DNA of 64,000 bases from Amyelois transitella. Taxonomy: Eukaryota > Arthropoda > Insecta > Lepidoptera > Pyralidae. The notes under the pieces are model-generated. The model did not search any database, was not told the DNA's origin, and saw nothing but the letters and a program-made list of their open reading frames with translations. Position numbers and translations under genes: made by a program. Shown piece by piece: positions 13,001 to 25,000 of this stretch. Location: NCBI RefSeq assembly GCF_032362555.1, contig NC_083508.1, positions 6,973,001-7,037,000 on the forward strand, given 5' to 3'. The stretch's first letter is position 1, and each line of letters opens with the position of its first letter.

Positions 13001-16000
13001 ACATCAGTAAGCTTATAAAGAGGCACGCGCGGAGCACACGCTACAAGTACGAAGAAAAGACATCAACGACCGTCGCGCATGCAACTACTCGGCGACGAAA
13101 TTATTACAGAAGTGCAAGTATGCTGCACTCTCCTTATTTTCATGTTCAATTTCAGGTTTTCTGCATTTTCTTTATTTTTGAATAGAACATGTTTTTTTTA
13201 TACATATGCAGTAGTATGCATGTTATACTTACAGCTGAATGTGGCCTTTCAATCTTTGCGAGACTGTTGGCTCTGTCTACCCCGTAAGGGATAAAGATGT
13301 GATTAAACGTATGTAGGTATATTCTCCCTATAAAGAGTTAATTCTTATTTTCACAAAATTTTTGGAAGATGGATGTCAGTAAAATTCCATAATTACAAAT
13401 AGCAAAAAGTGAAAAATAAATTTTTCTCAGCCGTGCAAGGTTGCTTAGCTGATCAATCTTAGTATGGGAAAGTAATATATTTTTGGTTTGTTCTTAGTTA
13501 TATAATCTTAAGTATTATTGGTATCTTCCTTGTAGGCTCACTTGCAAAAATTCACTTATATCTGTAGAAACGTTTGCTATGTCTGCACAATTAACAAAAT
13601 CAAAACACACATAACAGATCAAAATAAAGAAATACTTATTTCTTTAAACTTTTAGGTAGAAATAACGATAAGAGGGTGGTATGCTACATGACCAGCTGGG
13701 CGTTCTACCGGCGCGGCGACGGCAAGTTCGTGCCGGAACACATCGACACGAGGCTCTGTACACACGTCGTCTACGCTTACGCCTCACTGTCTCCTAATGA
13801 CCTGGTCGCTAAAGAGTTTGATCCATGGACTGATCTTACAAATAGTGAGTTAAAAAAACCTTCGACAACATATGAGAGGAACAAAAGATTTTCAGATGAA
13901 TTGTGTGTATAAATTCATTATTGAATTTTAAGGTAGGCTAAGGAGAAATCTGTGCCAACTCGACATGATTGGTGTACGGAAGTATCTCCTGAGTGTGTAT
14001 AGGAATAAATAGTAAAAGATGGAATATGAGTACATAAAGCGAGCTTATATCTAAGTATGATTTCTTTCTTCCAAACCTTGAACTGGAAACAAATAAATCA
14101 TTCCTTGAATCAAAATGTCACATTTATTATTATTTTAGACTGTACTTTTTACAATTTTTTAAAAACCATTAAACTCTAGCTTTATTTATTTTTTCAGATC
14201 TCTACGAACGAGTCACATCTCTGAAAGATGTGAATGTTCTATTGGGTCTCGGGGGATGGACCGATTCCGTCGGCGATAAATACTCGCGCCTCGTATCGTC
14301 AGGGTCTGCTAGAGCTAAATTTATTGAGAAGCTGCTCGTCTTCTTACGCAAACATAATTTTAACGGTCTCCACTTAGACTGGAATTACCCGGTTTGTTGG
14401 CAAAGCAATTGCAAGAAGGGAGCTGCTTCAGATAAAAGAAACTTCGGTATATTTGTTCAGGTGTGTTTTTCGCCATTTATGCAATTCATTCTCGATAATG
14501 TGCCGTGTGGTTCCCGGCACCAATACAAAAAAGAATAGGATTACTCCATCTCTTTCCCATGGATGTCGTAAAAGGCGACTAAGGGATAGGCTTTCAAACT
14601 TGGGATTCTTTTTTAGGCGATGGGCTAGCAACTGTCACTATTTGAATCTCAATTCTATCATTAGCCAAATAGCTGAACGTGGCCATTCAGTCTATTCAAA
14701 ACTATTGGCTCTGTCTACCCCGCAAGGGATATAGACGTGACCATATGTATGTATGTAATTCTCGATAGTTATTTTCAAATTTTCTTTATAAGTTCGTAAA
14801 GGAATAAAATTTTGTAAGTATTTATTTTAAAAAAGAACTCTTTCAAACGGTATACCGATTTCATCTTTATTTTAGGAACTATCAAAAGCCTTACATGAAG
14901 TTGATATGGAACTCGGTGTAGCTATATCCGGGTACAAGGAAGTCATCGACGTGGCATACGATTTTCCGGTCATATCAAAGGCGGCAGACTTTATGAGCGT
15001 CATGACGTATGACTACCACGGCGGCTGGGAGCGCAGGACTGCTCATCACACGCCGTTAGTTCCTCCATCGAATGACGCTCTCGCTCACTACTCCATTGTA
15101 AGTAAATAAGAAGGCTATAGACGATAAATAGGGCGACGATAGACTACCATGGCATCCAGTTTATCATACGCGGTTGGTTCCTCCATCGAATGACGCTCTT
15201 GCTCACCACTCTATTATAAGAAGTAAATAAAAGTATCTGCAGCGATAAAAGCACGATCGTCTTTTGTTATTTTTTTCACACAACCGCATGGCGTGTAAAA
15301 TTAACAAGAGAGAATACGAAGATTCGACGGCCAACATCTTATTTTCATACCCCTTAGTTATAAGGGTTGTTCATTCACCCTTAACATATTTTTTTAACTA
15401 GAAATTACTTAAAAATTATTTACATAGCAAAACAACGTTTGCCGGGACTGCTAATAGCTTATAAAGTTTTAACGAATACATATCATTAATTTTTTAATTT
15501 TCATTCCGATTCAACTTTTTATACAATTATACATATATAGCTTCTCTTTTTTGTTATCAAATGTCTCTTTTACCAGGATTTTGTTACGTTATGCTTCTTA
15601 GAAAATTAATGGAGTTGTTTTTTTTCAGGAATACGCAATAAAATCTATAATAAGTGCTGGCGCTGATCCTAAGAAGTTACTACTCGGTCTATCATTTTAT
15701 GGTCAATCGTACAGACTGGCTGATGTAGAAGCAGGAGGCAGTCCCGGGGCGCCAGCGGCCGGCCCGGGGGAGCCTGGGGAGTTCACCAAACAACCGGGAA
15801 TGCTAGCTTACTATGAGATTTGTTATAGAGGTAATATATGTTGCGAATACATTATTGTGAAAACACCGTGGTTATAGTTTAAGTCAAATTTGTCGTTACA
15901 GTTTTGTTATCGTAATAATAATGTGGTTCAGCACACAATTAGTAAATTGCTGCAATCACGCTTAGTTTAACACATATAAATATTGTCAAAATAAGATTTT

Positions 16001-19000
16001 TGACGGCCTCAGTGGCGCAGCGGTAGTGCGCTTGTCTGTGTCACCGGGGAGGTCCGGGCTCTGATTGGCCTGGGTCTGGATGTTTATCTATATAAGTATT
16101 TATTATAAAATATAGTATCGTTGAGTTAGTATCTAGTTACACAATTCTCGAACTTACTTCGAGGCTAACTCAATCTGTGTTTAAAAAAAATCAATAATAA
16201 TATTGGATTAATAATTACAGTGAAGAATTTACGCTGGAAGACGGGACGACAGGAAAATGCTGGGCCCTATGCATTTTCTGACAGTCAATGGGTCGGATAC
16301 GATGATCCGAAGTCGATAAAAGAAAAGGTATGTAACAAACTTACGAATTTTGAAAACCAGAGTGAAAAACAAAGAAGTATGAAGTTTATACCATGATACA
16401 AACGTTAAATGTAATGGAAAACAGGTGGAATGGGCAATGCGACAAGGTCTGGGAGGTGTGATGGCGTGGGCTATGGACTTGGACGACTTCAACAATCGCT
16501 GCTGCACGGAACCGTCTCCCCTTCTGCGGGCTGCTGGCAGAGCGCTAGGCCGGTCGGTGCCTTCGCCCCCCACCACCGCGTGCGAACGCCCGCCCCAGCC
16601 AGTGACCCCTGCTCCGCCTACCACTACTACTGTGGAATCTGATGGTGAGACAATAAACCTTGAAAAAAATATTGTTTATGGTATGACATTGTATGGCTTT
16701 GCACGACTATGACCATATTACCCACCTACCTATATATCCGAGAAGATATATCCGAGTGCGATACGATACGAGTACGATATTTAGTGCTAAAATACATACA
16801 TAGTTTATAACACCCGCAGATAATGTATCTTTTTAATGGTAAAAAAATCGTAATAGGTTCTGTGTTTCAGAAGATTAAACAACAAACAAAAATCAAACTT
16901 TACCTTTATAAAATAAGTAAGAGCGTAATTTTAAAGTCTTTTTAATTTAAAGGCTCCATCGGAAGTTCGACCGTCGCCGGTATTCATGATCACGACCACC
17001 ACACAACCAAACCGACGACATGGCCGAGCTGGAACCCGGCGGGCACCACTCAGAGTACCACCCAAACGTGGTGGCCTGCAGCTTCCACTTCCAGCATGAC
17101 GACAACCAATAGACCCACTACGACTAGCAGAACTACCACCACTAGCAGAACCACCACTACCACGACTACAAGCACGAGACGGCCGACTACTCAGCCTTCA
17201 CAGCAAGCCACAGGTAACGTTCTCCTTTTTGTTTCGTACTAAATCCTAAACCTGCCCTGGAACTCAGAAGAAGAATAATGGTAATACAAATTTACTGATA
17301 TTTATACGTACGCTGCATTAAGATTAGTTTAGAGTAAAGATTTGTCGTCCCGTGTAAAACGAAAGAAGCGACATTCACTGACCTCGTAAGCTGGGTAAGG
17401 TTCCTCTGATGATAAGGGTAATTACCTGACTCACCCTCTCACAGATATTGGTTAAAGGTGGACCCGGCTCTCTTAGTCGGGACACACTCCAGGACGATGA
17501 TTAGCCGATTTTAATGACAAGATTTAATATTTAAATTAACATGCAGGTGTTGCGGAAGGAACTTCCTGTCGGGCGGGCGAGTACAGCGCCGCCCCAGGAG
17601 ACTGCGAAGGCTACCTGCAGTGCGAAGGCGGGCAATGGAGGAAACATCGCTGTGCGCCCGGGCTGCACTGGGCCGCCTCCGTCAACAGATGTGACTGGCC
17701 TAGCTTCGCTAAGTGTAAAGGTACTGGGTTGAAAGTCTGAACCAATATTTTTTGTTAGAAATTCCATTGATTTGACCCCAATCTACCTAGTGGTAGCCAA
17801 TATGGGGTCTTAAGTGGTGCCTGCAAGCTCTAACAATGCATATTAACTCTTGTCTTGAAAAACCCTAAGGTGGAATACTATCTATAGAACAAACTCAATT
17901 AGACATAACTTTGCAGCATTCCTTAAAAAAAAGCAATTCACCAGCTTCGCCAAGTGTGGCACTCGAATTAGACGAATCAAACAATTACTTATCCAACAAT
18001 CAATAATCAGAATTATAGCGCAAAGGTATCATCATAGAAATCTGTTAGGCAATATTCAGATTTTCAGTACGTACTTCTGTTACTACGTTAATTTTAAAAT
18101 GTAATGTTTCCTACAGATACGAAAATCATTTTGAAATTAAAAAGGCGAATGTTTGTACCAAAAATTACAGAAAGTCCTACAAACGAGGCAAGTACCGCGA
18201 CCACGACTCTAGCGCCGATAACGTCGCGCCCCCCTCCGACTACAACGAGGAGAACTACAACTACAACAACCACTTCAACGACCACCACACCTACAACTGC
18301 GCGGCCCACTACTACTTCAACTACTTCTGCGCCCACCAGTTCAGGTTAGTTAATTATATAGAACATAATTCCTTGAAAACAAAGATAAGACGACACAATA
18401 TGTATAAGAGTTTATCTAATCCTGGAAAATAATTTATCAATTACTAGCTTTCGCCCGCGGCCCCCGTGAAAAGTACCCTATGTCGTTCTCCGTACGCCAC
18501 AACAATATTTTATGCAAAATTTTATGGAGATCAGTTCAGTGGCATTTATGTGGCAAACGTACAAACAAAACCATAATATACAATATACCGGACAATTAAT
18601 GATGTATGTTATTTTCCAGGTCCAAAAGAAGGCAGTCCTTGTTCAGGTGACGGCTATCATGAAACGCCGTCAGATTGCAACTCCTATTTACATTGCGACG
18701 GTCACTCATGGCGACTGCAGCGCTGCGCCCCTGGACTGCACTGGAGCGCCAAAGAGAAGCAGTGCGACTGGCCCAAGTACGCCAAGTGCCAAGGTTCAGA
18801 GATTTTTCATCCATCCATATAATCACATCTATATCCCTCACGGGGTAGACAGAGCTAGCAATCTTGACAGGCTGACAGGCCACGTTCAGCTATTTGGCCT
18901 AATGATAGAATTGAGATTAAAATAGTGACAGGTTGCTTACCCATCGACTAAAAGGACAATCCCAAGCTTATAAGCCTATCCCTTAGTCGCCATTTACATG

Positions 19001-22000
19001 GGCTTTTTTGCCAAGTTATAAAGTATTTTTGTGACCAATGTTTTATACTCGTACTCCGAATATGACCATAAGAGTCCTGTTACTTTGTGGCTACCTAAAG
19101 TAATTGAATCCTGTAATATTATATGTTTTTTTTTGTAGCTACTACACCAAGACCGACAATAGCGACACAGCGTCCAACGCGACCACCCCGCCCATCAACA
19201 CCAGCAGCTAGTAAGTCACCAACTACACTTTTTATTCAATTAATAAATACTAATGCCCATAATATACAACAAAGAAAATGTCTCCATTAAACTTTAAGGA
19301 GCAATATAACGGTGAATTATGCTTTTATTCAGATTTCTGTAACATTGATACGAGTACTAATACTTACGTGATGACTGTTACAGTTCCATCAGGCAACCGA
19401 CCCAAAGAGGACGATGAATGTAGTTCGAGCCAGTCCCACGCGCCAGCCAGCACCTGCGACTCTTACTTGCTGTGCGTGGGCGGGCGCTGGAGGAAGCAGA
19501 GGTGTCCGCCAGGATTGCACTGGGATAAACGCGCGAGCCGCTGCGACTGGATGGAATTCGCAATGTGTGAAGGTATTTATTAAAATCTTAAATCCTACTC
19601 GAGACATAAAATAATAATACGTAGATATAAGTCAGTCAACTTAAAAATAATTGCCCGTTTCAAGATGAACAGTTTGGCATTCAGCGCGATCCTGGTTCTA
19701 TCAATACCTCCTTCTTTGTGCTACGCACATTCTTTTGATAGCTTATCGATGTAAATATATTAACAATGTTTTAAATTATAAGCAATGTTTGAAACCCACT
19801 TTTTACTTCACTTTTTTGTGGGAAAGTTATAACTGATTTTGTTTTAAAAGCAATATAGGTACCTACCTTATGCCAGTAGGTAAGTAGTTGTATAGCAGTT
19901 CATTAATATAGGATTATATATTCATTCATTTTCACTTTTTATATGATTTTCAGTTGTATGTTTTATATGCTGCATATTCAACAATTCATTTTCATACAGG
20001 ATCAAAACCAGCAGCGACCAAGTCTACGATGCAGCCCACAACTTACACGACTACTCGAAAACCAACAACTACGACTACTAAGAAACCCAAAGAAAATGAA
20101 GGAACACACAAGCCAGCTGCGGTAATATTTAATTTTTAATAATTTGTTAAAAATGTGAGATTTGTTTGTTTGCTTTGCTGCATTTAACAAATGATTTTAA
20201 TCTAACAGGGTTGTATTACTGGAACATACCACGCGCATCCGAAATGCGAGAAGTTCTACGTGTGCGTCAACGGCGTCCTTGTTGCCCAAAGCTGCGCCCC
20301 CGGGCTGGTGTGGCGCCCTGAAAATACTCAGTGTGACTTCCCCAGTTCCACGACATGCACTGACCGTAGGCAGATCCTTTCTGCAGCTATGGTCGCCAAA
20401 CCTGATATGATTATGCAGAATAGCGATCCCCAACGTGAGTTTATCTATAAACCTATATTTGTATCGCACACATTTATATCACTTCCTGCGTTAAAATTTA
20501 ATTCCCGTTTTTCCCGTTCCCGTGGGAATTTCCAGAAAAGTGCTATGTTACAACTGAAACTTTTATGTGTCTCTCAAATATCATTCATTTATAACAAAAA
20601 AAAATACATACATAGTAAATTTTTAACCTTCGTGACATTAGAACGGTGATCAAGCACTATACCATATCTTTTTTTTTCATATCACAAATCTTACTTTGTT
20701 CCTTGTTAAATTTACATGTTTAAATATTTGCAGCAGCATGCGTTAACGGTGAATATTCAATGGATCCCGGTGACTGCTCCCGTTATCGTCATTGTCTCTT
20801 TGGAAAATACGAAGAATTCTCTTGTATAAAGGGCCTTCATTGGAATCAGGTAAGTACATAAAAATAATATTAATGCTACTTGTTGTACTTGCAATGACCA
20901 ATATGTACGATCGCGTTCATATCTGCAGTCATAGTTTTAAAATTCTTACGGGTTAAAATAGCGTGCACTGTGGTTCCACTAGATACACACACACATGCAT
21001 ATTTAAAAAGAATAAATATTCCTTCAAATGAATACGGTCTTTAATACCAATGATTACTAAGTAAAACAGTTTATTATTCTATGACATATAACATAACAAA
21101 ACAGAAAGAGAGGGTAATCAACGATGTCCGAACTGGGCCCGATAATTGTCGATCGAGATATCGTTGTCTCTCATTATTTGCATAAGATTTGCCTATAGAG
21201 GGAAGCCTGCGACTGCCAGACTTATGTCATTTCAATAAAGTTGAAAGTTTGTCTGCACACGACCCTAACATAGGTAGTGGTTCCTTTGAAAGTTATTGGG
21301 TAGTAATTTTATTACTTCGTTTGTGCAAGTGAGATCTAAGATATATTAGATAATCTCGCTTGCTCACACTCGCTTGTTCTAGTTACTAGCGGATTCCGAA
21401 GTTATTCAAGGAATTTCTGTCTATTAAAAAAAAATATATTGTTACTGACAATTTTTAATGTTTCAAGGTGCCATTTGAACTAAGTAACTGACTGACTAAC
21501 TAACTAACTGATATCTAAGAATTACGATACCCGTGTCTTCAAACACGGAAATCAGCAAGAAATATTAAACAAGAGGGAGCAAAATAAAACACTCAATAAT
21601 TAAAATTAGTAAATTTTATTGAAACTATAGTTATATTTACCTATAGTTTTGTTTACATATTGATGATTATATAAAGGTATACATACAGCATATTACACTA
21701 ATTTACCTATCTCCTGTTATTAAGGTTACAGCTTAATTATTCGTTTTCATAAAGAAAAGATATTGAAGCTGTCCTTAAAATACTATCTAAGTAGTAGTTT
21801 TAATATAAACTGGCAGAACCTTTCACGCACTATATAGACTCGATACACAGGATAGTTGTCTTGCACAAATGATATTGCATATCATCAATCGGATAAATAC
21901 ACCGCACAGTTGGTAACATGGTTTCTTGCAGCACTTGCACATAATGAGCAGCTGTAGCGCGTCCTGCTATCCACACCTGTTCCCCAGGTCCAGCAGCACT

Positions 22001-25000
22001 CATCCAGCCCCACATATTTACAGATATGCGTCCAGACTCCATATTTGGCACAATATTTTTTTCTTCATACCGAGTTGCATTTCTTCGCCATAAATGAAGC
22101 CTACCGTGTTGCGATGACGTAAACGAACTTTTTGTCCGTAAATATCGCCGTGTTCCAGTCAAAATCCAAATACTGCCGAGCAAATTCTAAATATTTTTGC
22201 TTATTTATTTCGGATAAATACGGCTTTCTTGCTGGCTGTCTGTGGTGTAGTCCCTCACGGTGCAAACTCGACGAACAGTAACCACTGATGTGTCGAACTG
22301 TTCCGCAAATGTTCTGGTCGGTATGAAGCCATTATTTTCGTACTGTTCCACCATGGATCTCCGCTGTGTGGCTGTCGCTGTGTTGATTATTAGCGGACGA
22401 CGGTCGCTGAGCGGTCGACTTTTTACACTACCCTCTTCTTGATGGCGCGTTACCCAACGCTTAACCGCTTGTTGTTTATTGTGTTATTTGTGTGAATGTG
22501 TGAGTGACAGCGGTGACTGCAAGCTATAAAGTTTTGCGAACTATGACTGCAATTATGAACGCGACCGTACTTATCCATACATCCATACATATAATAAATC
22601 TGTAACTAAACTTTGTCTGTACATTGAAGATATTTTAAAAAAAAAACTATAAGGGGTCTTTTAGGGTCAATCGAAGCCAAAACAATTTTTTTTAGAATTT
22701 TTGTCTGTCTGTCTGTCCGTCTGTCCGTCTGTCTGTCTGTATGTTTGTACGCGCATCATGCAAAATCTACCAAACGGATCTGAACGAAATTCGGCACAGA
22801 TATAGTTAGTAGCCTGGATTAGAATATAGGCTACTTTTTATCCTGAAATTCTATCCCAAGGGGATGAAATAGGTGAGGGCTTCAATAATGCCCAAAATGA
22901 CTATTCCACGCGGGCGAAGTTGCGGGCACAGCTAGTTTAAAATACAATTTTTACTTCTCGTATAATCACTTCAAATATTTGTTTCAGGAAAAAAGAATTT
23001 GCGATTGGCCTAACAATTCCAAATGTAAAAGTAAACAAACTACTCCAAAACCAGTAGTAATGGATCCAGCACCGGAGATTCCACTCAAGCCAAGCCATCA
23101 TGTAGATAACCCAACGGACGCCAATGTGAAGAAACCAGATCTCCTTAATTGTTAGTGTTGTCAATAAATACGTTTTGTAATAAGTTATTTTTTTTTATCA
23201 TTTCATCATTAAAATTGATCATAATGTTGAAAATCATTCATTTTCATCCATAGCTCGTTATAAGTTGGTGTGCTACTACACCAATTGGTCATGGTACCGG
23301 CCTGGAATCGGGAGCTACGTGCCAGAAGATATTGACCCGACGCTGTGCACTCACATCGTGTATGGGTTCGCTGTTCTGGGATCAGATGGACTTATTACAG
23401 CTCACGATTCTTGGGCTGACTATGACAATGGTAAATATTACTATAACTTCAATCAATCTAATAATATATTCAACAGAAAAAAAATTATGTTATATTAACA
23501 ATTTATTTTACAGATTTTTATAAACGCGTAGTGGCCTATAAGCGACACGGAATAAAAGTTTCACTAGCTATTGGTGGGTGGAATGACTCTGCTGGTGATA
23601 AATACTCCAAATTAGTCAATAATCCATCAGCAAGGGCAAATTTTGTTTCCCATGCAGTAAATTTCATTGAGCAATATGGTTTTGACGGATTAGATCTGGA
23701 TTGGGAATACCCCAAATGCTGGCAGGTTAGAAAATATAAAAACATTGTTTCTTGATAGACAAAGGTTGAAATGAATTATTCAAATTTTAATTGATATATT
23801 CTCTTATCATTTTTGGAACTGATGGATGATGATGCTTGGAATATTTTTAGGTTGACTGTTCTAAGGGCCCTGATTCGGACAAAGAAAGTTTTGCTGACTT
23901 CGTCCAAGAACTATCTGCGGCATTGAAGCCTAGAGGTTTGCTGCTATCATCAGCTGTTTCACCGAATAAGATGGTGATTGACGCCGGCTACGATGTTCCT
24001 GTACTTGCTAAGTACTTGGACTGGATAGCTGTCATGACATATGATTACCACGGACAGTGGGATAAAAAAACCGGACATGTTGCACCTTTGTATTATCATC
24101 CTGATGATGACAACACATACTTTAATGCTGTAAGTGGTCTTGAAGTAGTTTCAATTATAATGAGTTTCTTAACAACATTTTTATACTTTTCATTTCCTCA
24201 GACAATTAAGTAAATATTCCATTTGTTTATAGAATTACACAATGCATTATTGGATGAAAAAAGGGGCACCTGCCTCCAAACTAGTTATGGGAATGCCGTT
24301 ATATGGACAAACATTTACCACTGGCACGCAGTGGGATACTGCCCCGGAACTGGCTGCTAGAATGAATGCCACGGGTTTGAACATTCCTGCAGTATCAGGT
24401 GGAGAAGCTGGAGAATACACCAGAGCTAAAGGCTTCTTAGCATATTATGAGGTAAAATAATTATTCCGCATCTTTTAAGTCAGATTAAAATACCTTAAAG
24501 CGAAGCATTAATAAAATTTTCAGATTTGCGAAAATATAAATCACAATGGATGGAAGGTTGTGAAAGATCCTTACCAAAGAATGGGTCCATACGCGTACAA
24601 AGGAGATCAGTGGGTCTCGTTTGATGATGTTAACATTCTCAAAAAAAAGGTGAACTTCATCAAATCCTTGAAACTCGCTGGAGGGATGGTATGGGCTCTT
24701 GACCTTGATGATTTTCGAAATAGGTAAGTTTTACGAAACAAATTTGTACCTGCTTTTACAAAGTCATAAAATTGTGATATTAATATAAATATATACTTTA
24801 TAGATGCGGTCAAGGAAAACACCCTCTCATGAATGCTATCAAAAATAATCTACTGGACCCACGAATAGAGCCGGAAACTGTACTACCACTATTCATGAAA
24901 CCTTCAAATAAACCGTGTGACGATCTGGAAGATATTGAAGTAAGACCAGGGTACACAAAACCAACTCCCAGGCCTATTAAACCAACTGGACAAATGAATT

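Larger units (their letters stand above)
13656..16644 (+). other. GH18 domain 2 of the chitinase, catalytic Glu lost
   Basis: Residues ~691-1091 (exons 16-21). Recognisable elements are RVVCYMTSWAFYR, the LLGLGGWTDS strand, VMTYDYHGGW and VMAWAMDLDDF. The active-site segment reads NGLHLDWNYP, with Asn816 in place of the proton-donor Glu. The remaining substrate-binding residues look well kept, so chitin binding without cleavage is plausible (inference). Confidence 0.88.
16953..20434 (+). other. Thr-rich linkers alternating with CBM14 domains 2-5
   Basis: Exons alternate between mucin-like Thr/Pro/Ser linkers (exons 22, 24, 26, 28; runs such as TTTTRRTTTTTTTSTT) and single six-Cys CBM14 modules: exon 23 (17,547-17,720), exon 25 (18,620-18,793), exon 27 (19,384-19,572) and exon 29 (20,209-20,434). 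Most linker and module exons begin and end in phase 1, so modules can be duplicated or skipped without breaking the frame. The linkers are likely O-glycosylated (family knowledge). Confidence 0.85.
20734..23150 (+). other. CBM14 chitin-binding domain 6, split by a transposon-filled intron
   Basis: Exon 30 supplies the first four or so cysteines (ACVNGEYSMDPGDCSRYRHC ... FSC) and exon 31 the last two (CDWPNNSKC). The domain pattern is complete after splicing. The 2.1-kb intron between them holds a Tc1-like element and a Helitron. A Pro/Lys-rich linker follows before GH18-3. Confidence 0.85.

Noticed and set aside
17360-17515. Possible further SINE copy in chitinase intron 22
   Set aside because: Only short blocks resemble family C and their order is unclear, so I did not list it as a feature.
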